Shown: positions 61,346 through 64,000 of the stretch, piece after piece
Layout: the number at the start of each line of letters is the position of its first letter
How positions within the stretch are numbered: position 1 is the stretch's first letter
NCBI GenBank assembly: GCA_036269135.1
Contig: DATASQ010000002.1
Span: 27,547-91,546, forward strand
Length of the DNA: 64,000 nucleotides
Source of the DNA: Palsa-343 sp036269135
Lineage (GTDB): Bacteria; Acidobacteriota; Terriglobia; Terriglobales; Acidobacteriaceae
Direction: 5' to 3'
Notes under the pieces: model-generated
Seen by the model: only the letters and a program-made list of their open reading frames with translations
What the model was told of the DNA's origin: nothing
The model's database searches: none
Program-made: the position numbers and the translations under genes

Positions 61346-62029
61346 ATGCGCGTCGGCCTGATCTCGGCTCTCCTTCTCGCTGCCGCGGCAGCGGGACAAA
61401 CGCCAGGCAAGCCGGCGGCTCCGGCGATGCGGACCTTTACCGACTCGGCGCTGCACCTGACTTTCTCGTATCCGGCGGAGCTGGCGCCGATGGATCCGAA
61501 GGCGGCGACCGCTTTGGGGCAGCGGATGCTCTATGGCGAGGACGGCGCGAATGGCGCTAAGAAGATGAAGTCGGGCGCCGGCTGCACCCGAACGCTGCTG
61601 GCGGTTGGTGAAGAGGGTCGGGTGAGGGCAACGCTCGTGCTCTTCCAGATTGACCTGAGCTGCGTGCCGCCAAAGGCAGCGAAGAACCGCAAGCTGATGG
61701 ACCAGGTGCTGAACGGCCTGTCGTCCCAGGGCAACGAGGTGCTGGGCATGATGCCGATCGAGGAGCCGGCAGGGTTCCTGCTCCAGGGGCACCATGCGTT
61801 TTTCGCCGCGGCGCAGGGAACGCCGGTTGCGGCGGCGGCGCTGCAGAACGGCGAGGCTCAGGTGACAGCGACCGTGGCCGCGGAGGTCGAGGGTCAGGAC
61901 GGACAGGGGAAAATCCTGGCCTGGCATGTGGAGTCGAGCAGCGCCACTATGTTCAATCGGCTGCTGGCGAGTCCCGTGGATCTGGGGACAGGGCAGGCCC
62001 AGGCGCTGTTTCCAGCGGCGGCGCGATAA
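61346..62029 (+). CDS. Secreted protein of unknown function
   Basis: A 227-residue protein with a signal peptide (MRVGLISALLLAAAAAG, cleavage near GQT). The mature part begins MRTFTDSALHLTFSYPAELA, a pattern of small beta-rich secreted domains, with two Cys (GAGCTRTLLAV and LSCVPP) that could pair. No catalytic motif is visible. It begins five bases after the holA stop and is probably co-transcribed. Confidence 0.75.
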   Translation: MRVGLISALLLAAAAAGQTPGKPAAPAMRTFTDSALHLTFSYPAELAPMDPKAATALGQRMLYGEDGANGAKKMKSGAGCTRTLLAVGEEGRVRATLVLFQIDLSCVPPKAAKNRKLMDQVLNGLSSQGNEVLGMMPIEEPAGFLLQGHHAFFAAAQGTPVAAAALQNGEAQVTATVAAEVEGQDGQGKILAWHVESSSATMFNRLLASPVDLGTGQAQALFPAAAR

Positions 62030-62145
62030 GGGGTACCCCCCCAGGGGTGGCCAGGATCCGGTGCTTGATTCTGCTGGGCTTAGCTGCACCTTCGGCGCGG
62101 GGCATGCGGCATCCTGCTGACTCAAGAGCAGTTCCATTCGAAGCT

Positions 62146-62180
62146 CGAATGCAGCAGTGGCGGCACGAGTGCTGCATTCG
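62146..62180. repeat. 11-base inverted repeat
   Basis: CGAATGCAGCA (62146-62156) and TGCTGCATTCG (62170-62180) pair perfectly with a 13-base spacer. A partial third copy of the arm (TGCAGCATTCGG) comes just before the G-rich array. The function is not known. Confidence 0.6.
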
Positions 62181-62246
62181 CGACCCGGTAGGACGCAGAT
62201 GATTGCAGGGCAAGCAAGATCCTTCGAGGACGGGAGTGCAGCATTC

Positions 62247-62337
62247 GGAGCTGGGAGCTGGGAGCTGGGAGCTGGGAGGCGGGGGCTGGGAGCTGGGAGC
62301 CGGGAGGCGGGGGCTGGGAGCTGGGAGCCGGGAGCCG
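62247..62337. repeat. G-rich heptamer tandem array (GGAGCTG and variants)
   Basis: About 13 units of seven bases, GGAGCTG with variants GGAGGCG and GGAGCCG, in an unbroken head-to-tail row. Many G runs of three or more on the plus strand could form G-quadruplexes. It lies before a strong terminator. Confidence 0.75.
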
Positions 62338-62372
62338 AGTTTTGATGGTTCTGCATTCCTGCTCCGAACGTG

Positions 62373-62406
62373 AAAAAGCCCGCGCGTGGCGGGCTTTTTC
62401 TTTTTT
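62373..62406. terminator. Bidirectional rho-independent terminator
   Basis: AAAAAGCCCGC (62373-62383) and GCGGGCTTTTT (62389-62399) form a perfect 11-base stem with a five-base loop, followed on the plus strand by CTTTTTT. The A-run before the stem gives T's on the minus strand, so it can stop transcription from both the holA side and the GIY-YIG side. Confidence 0.85.
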
Positions 62407-62584
62407 CACTCTATAACTTCAGTATGACCGATTTTGGCGGGTTTACTGCCAGCGACTTTGGGCTGTAAAGCATGTGAAATGAGGGGCGGTGACTTTTGTA
62501 AGGGTTGACAGGTTTTCCACAGTTGGGGGCGGAGGGGCAAAGTCGCGGCATCCTGGGGCCGAGATGATTTGAACTGAGAGCAAA

Positions 62585-62650
62585 GGGAGCCGCTGCGCGG
62601 CTCATCCCCTCCCGAGGGTCGGGGGGTCCCTCGGCTTCGCTCGGGATGAC
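62585..62650 (+). repeat. 66-base palindromic repeat, copy 1
   Basis: Contains GGGAGCCGC...GCGGCTC and CCGAGGG...CCCTCGG dyads and ends CTCGGGATGAC. It is identical to 63121-63186 except for three bases near its start, and in the same orientation. The two copies flank the GIY-YIG gene. Confidence 0.8.
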
Positions 62651-62704
62651 GGTTTTATTTGAGTTCGATGACCGCTCCAAATTACTTCGGGGATGACATC
62701 CGGT

Positions 62705-63037
62705 TTAGCGGGACGATGGCAGATCGTTAAGGGGGACGATCGGTTTGCCCCATTCTTCGCTGAGGTCGTGCCAGCCTAAATTGATTTGTTCGATGAGGGC
62801 GATTCGTTTGGCGCGTCGCCAGCTCTTGACTTGCTTTTCTCGGGCGATGGCGGCGGAGGGCGAGTTGAAGACCTGATACCAGACGAGGCGGGTGCAGCGG
62901 TGCTCGTTCGTGAAGCCGTCGGCCTGGCGGGATTTGTGCTGGCGGACGCGGAGGACGATGTCGTTGGTGATGCCGGTATAGAGGACGCGCGAGCGGCTGG
63001 CCATGATGTAGGTGTAGTAGCGGCGCGGTTCGCTCAC
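62705..63037 (-). CDS. GIY-YIG nuclease family protein
   Basis: A 110-residue single-domain protein. YYTYIMASRSRVLYTGITND is the GIY-YIG core (YTYI and LYTGIT), with the Arg in LRVRQHKSRQ and the Glu in AIAREKQVKSW in the expected places. Free-standing proteins of this type are common, small and mostly of unknown role, and some act on DNA repair intermediates. It is flanked by two direct copies of a 66-base palindromic repeat and a nearby 23-base tandem array, which suggests a mobile or repeat-associated unit. Confidence 0.9.
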   Translation of the reverse strand: MSEPRRYYTYIMASRSRVLYTGITNDIVLRVRQHKSRQADGFTNEHRCTRLVWYQVFNSPSAAIAREKQVKSWRRAKRIALIEQINLGWHDLSEEWGKPIVPLNDLPSSR

Positions 63038-63120
63038 GGGCTTTGACGATAGCGGCGTTGCGCGGTGATGACACCATACCGGTGGTCATGGCGGCGGTAC
63101 TTTCGTGTGAGAACAAAAGC

Positions 63121-63186
63121 GGGAGCCGCGTTGCGGCTCATCCCCTCCCGAGGGTCGGGGGGTCCCTCGGCTTCGCTCGGGATGAC
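63121..63186 (+). repeat. 66-base palindromic repeat, copy 2
   Basis: Second copy of 62585-62650, same orientation, three mismatches. Its last bases run straight into the 23-base tandem array, whose first unit starts with the repeat's own GATGAC end. Confidence 0.8.
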
Positions 63187-63318
63187 CGAACTTAATATTT
63201 CGGGGTGACCGAACTTAATATTTCGGGGTGACCGAACTTAGTATTCCGGGGTGACCGAACTTAGTATTCCGGGGTGACCAAACTTAGTATTTTGGGATGA
63301 CCGAACTAATATTTCGGG
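63178..63318 (+). repeat. 23-base tandem repeat, about six copies
   Basis: Units have the form GGGGTGACCGAACTTARTAT with a short YYC end. The first and last copies begin GGGATGACC. Units differ at one to four positions. There are no unique spacers, so it is not a CRISPR array. The array seems to have grown from the end of the adjacent 66-base repeat and stops 13 bases before the plsX stop codon. Confidence 0.75.
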
Positions 63319-63331
63319 AGGACAACCTTCG

Positions 63332-64000
63332 TTACTGCACAGGCAGCTGGAGGTCGGGGTCGGGGGGGGTGGCGGGGCGGGAGGCGAATTCTCTTTCGAT
63401 GCGCTCGTTGATGCCGGCTTGCGCGAATTCTGCGGCTACTCTTATGCCGTTCATGATGGCGCGTTCGTTCGACGATCCATGGCCGATGATGCAGACGCCG
63501 CGGACGCCTAACAACGGCGCTCCCCCGTATTCGGATGGGTCGAGACGGCGGCGGAAGGCGTTGAAGGCCTTGCGGGAGAGAAGCGCTCCTACCTGGGCGG
63601 TGACGGTCTGGGTGAGAGAGGCTTTGAGCATCTCGCGGACCAGGCGGCTCATGCCTTCGGAGGTTTTGAGGGCTACGTTGCCGACGAATCCGTCGCAGAC
63701 GATTACGTCACAGTTGCCGTTATAAATATCGCGGCCTTCGACATTGCCGATGAAATTGATGGGAAGCTTTTTGACCAGAGGCGTGGCTTCGCGGGTGAGG
63801 TCGTTGCCCTTGCCATCTTCTTATCCGACAGACAGAATGCCGACGCGGGGGCGCGGGACGCGGAGGACGGAGCGCGCGTAGAGTTCGCCCATGATGGCGA
63901 ACTGCTCGATGTTCTGCGGCTTGCAGTCGACGTTGGCGCCTACGTCGAGGAGGACGCAGGGAGTCCCGCTGAGGGTGGGCATGACGACGGCGAGGGCGGG
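63332..64000 (-). pseudogene. plsX: Phosphate acyltransferase PlsX, 3' part, interrupted by an in-frame stop
   Basis: PlsX makes acyl phosphate from acyl-ACP for phospholipid synthesis. On the minus strand the frame from the window edge reads LLDVGANVDCKPQNIEQFAI, RPRVGILSVG, then TAA (63823-63821), then EDGKGNDLTREATPLVKKLP, INFIGNVEGRDIYNGNCDVI and VCDGFVGNVALKTSEG to a normal end. Homologues have a Glu, Thr or similar residue where the TAA is, so one codon has become a stop with no frame change. Everything else is intact. It may be a sequencing error, a true nonsense mutation, or a decayed second copy. The 5' end lies outside the window. Confidence 0.85.

Larger units (their letters stand above)
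62030..62704. other. Repeat-rich intergenic region
   Basis: No gene is supported in these 675 bases. In order they hold an 11-base perfect inverted repeat (62146-62180), a G-rich heptamer array (62247-62337), a strong bidirectional terminator (62373-62406), a plain stretch, and the first copy of a 66-base palindromic repeat (62585-62650) before the end of the GIY-YIG gene. Confidence 0.65.

Noticed and set aside
62513..62521. DnaA box-like TTTTCCACA, considered as a replication origin sign
   Set aside because: Only one box is seen, with no cluster, and dnaA or dnaN are not present; holA alone is not an origin marker.
63178..63318. CRISPR-like array
   Set aside because: The 23-base units are directly adjacent without unique spacers and no cas gene is present; it is a simple tandem repeat.

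Overview
The window is a GC-rich chromosomal stretch that most resembles an acidobacterium of the Acidobacteriaceae/Terriglobia type. This is inferred from gene content and order, the protein families, and the style of the intergenic repeats; no database search was possible. Almost all genes are chromosomal housekeeping or metabolic genes on both strands. A few small accessory pieces are set among them.

Layout. 1-2100: the N-terminus of a Crp/Fnr-type regulator, then a membrane-anchored unknown and a CDF metal exporter on the minus strand. 2201-9675: a long plus-strand core block, hslV-hslU-ispE-tRNA-Gln-prs-rplY-pth-rpsF-rpsR-rplI (protein turnover, isoprenoid, PRPP and ribosomal genes). It is followed by an ORF of DUF4440 type with no normal start codon, a TIM-barrel isomerase, asnS and an arginase (to 13352). 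13425-17821: a membrane glycosyltransferase-like protein divergent from a dolichyl-phosphate-mannose-synthase-like GT2, then an M3 oligopeptidase. 17934-19138: a lower-GC two-gene cassette (DUF6978-like plus DUF1828/DUF1829). 19153-28244: an ENPP-type phosphodiesterase, nagA with an ECF sigma/anti-sigma pair, a methyltransferase, a TetR-controlled AKR/SDR pair with two operator dyads, and pgsA. 28332-33931: a periplasmic aldehyde-oxidase-type molybdoenzyme operon (paoABC-like, XdhC, MocA). 34048-40463: purL-purF, a histone-like basic protein and hemE-hemH. 40513-49824: a membrane-anchored unknown, a MobC-like RHH protein, ppc, a DUF1080 protein, a Tat-exported Gfo/Idh oxidoreductase, a xylose-dehydrogenase-like SDR and a class A beta-lactamase. 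49866-55927: a polyferredoxin, a 59-residue zinc ribbon, an MFS/LacI pair and mrdA (PBP2). 55929-62029: a hemD-hemC-hemA-ccsA/hemX operon and holA. 62030-64000: a repeat-rich region with a GIY-YIG protein, then the 3' part of plsX, which carries an in-frame stop.

How it works together. Five tetrapyrrole genes (hemA, C, D, E, H) lie in two groups. The hemA group includes a HemX/CcsA-type membrane protein that may control glutamyl-tRNA reductase or act in cytochrome c assembly. The molybdoenzyme operon carries its own cofactor-maturation genes. The DUF1080, Gfo/Idh and XylB-like genes suggest keto-sugar chemistry.

The most interesting material is in the accessory DNA. The unexplained DUF6978/DUF1828-1829 pair is the best candidate for an undescribed system. 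Short palindromic repeats have entered coding sequences (purF pro-region, ispE). A GIY-YIG gene is flanked by direct copies of a palindromic repeat. One repeat begins exactly at the stop codon of two unrelated genes.
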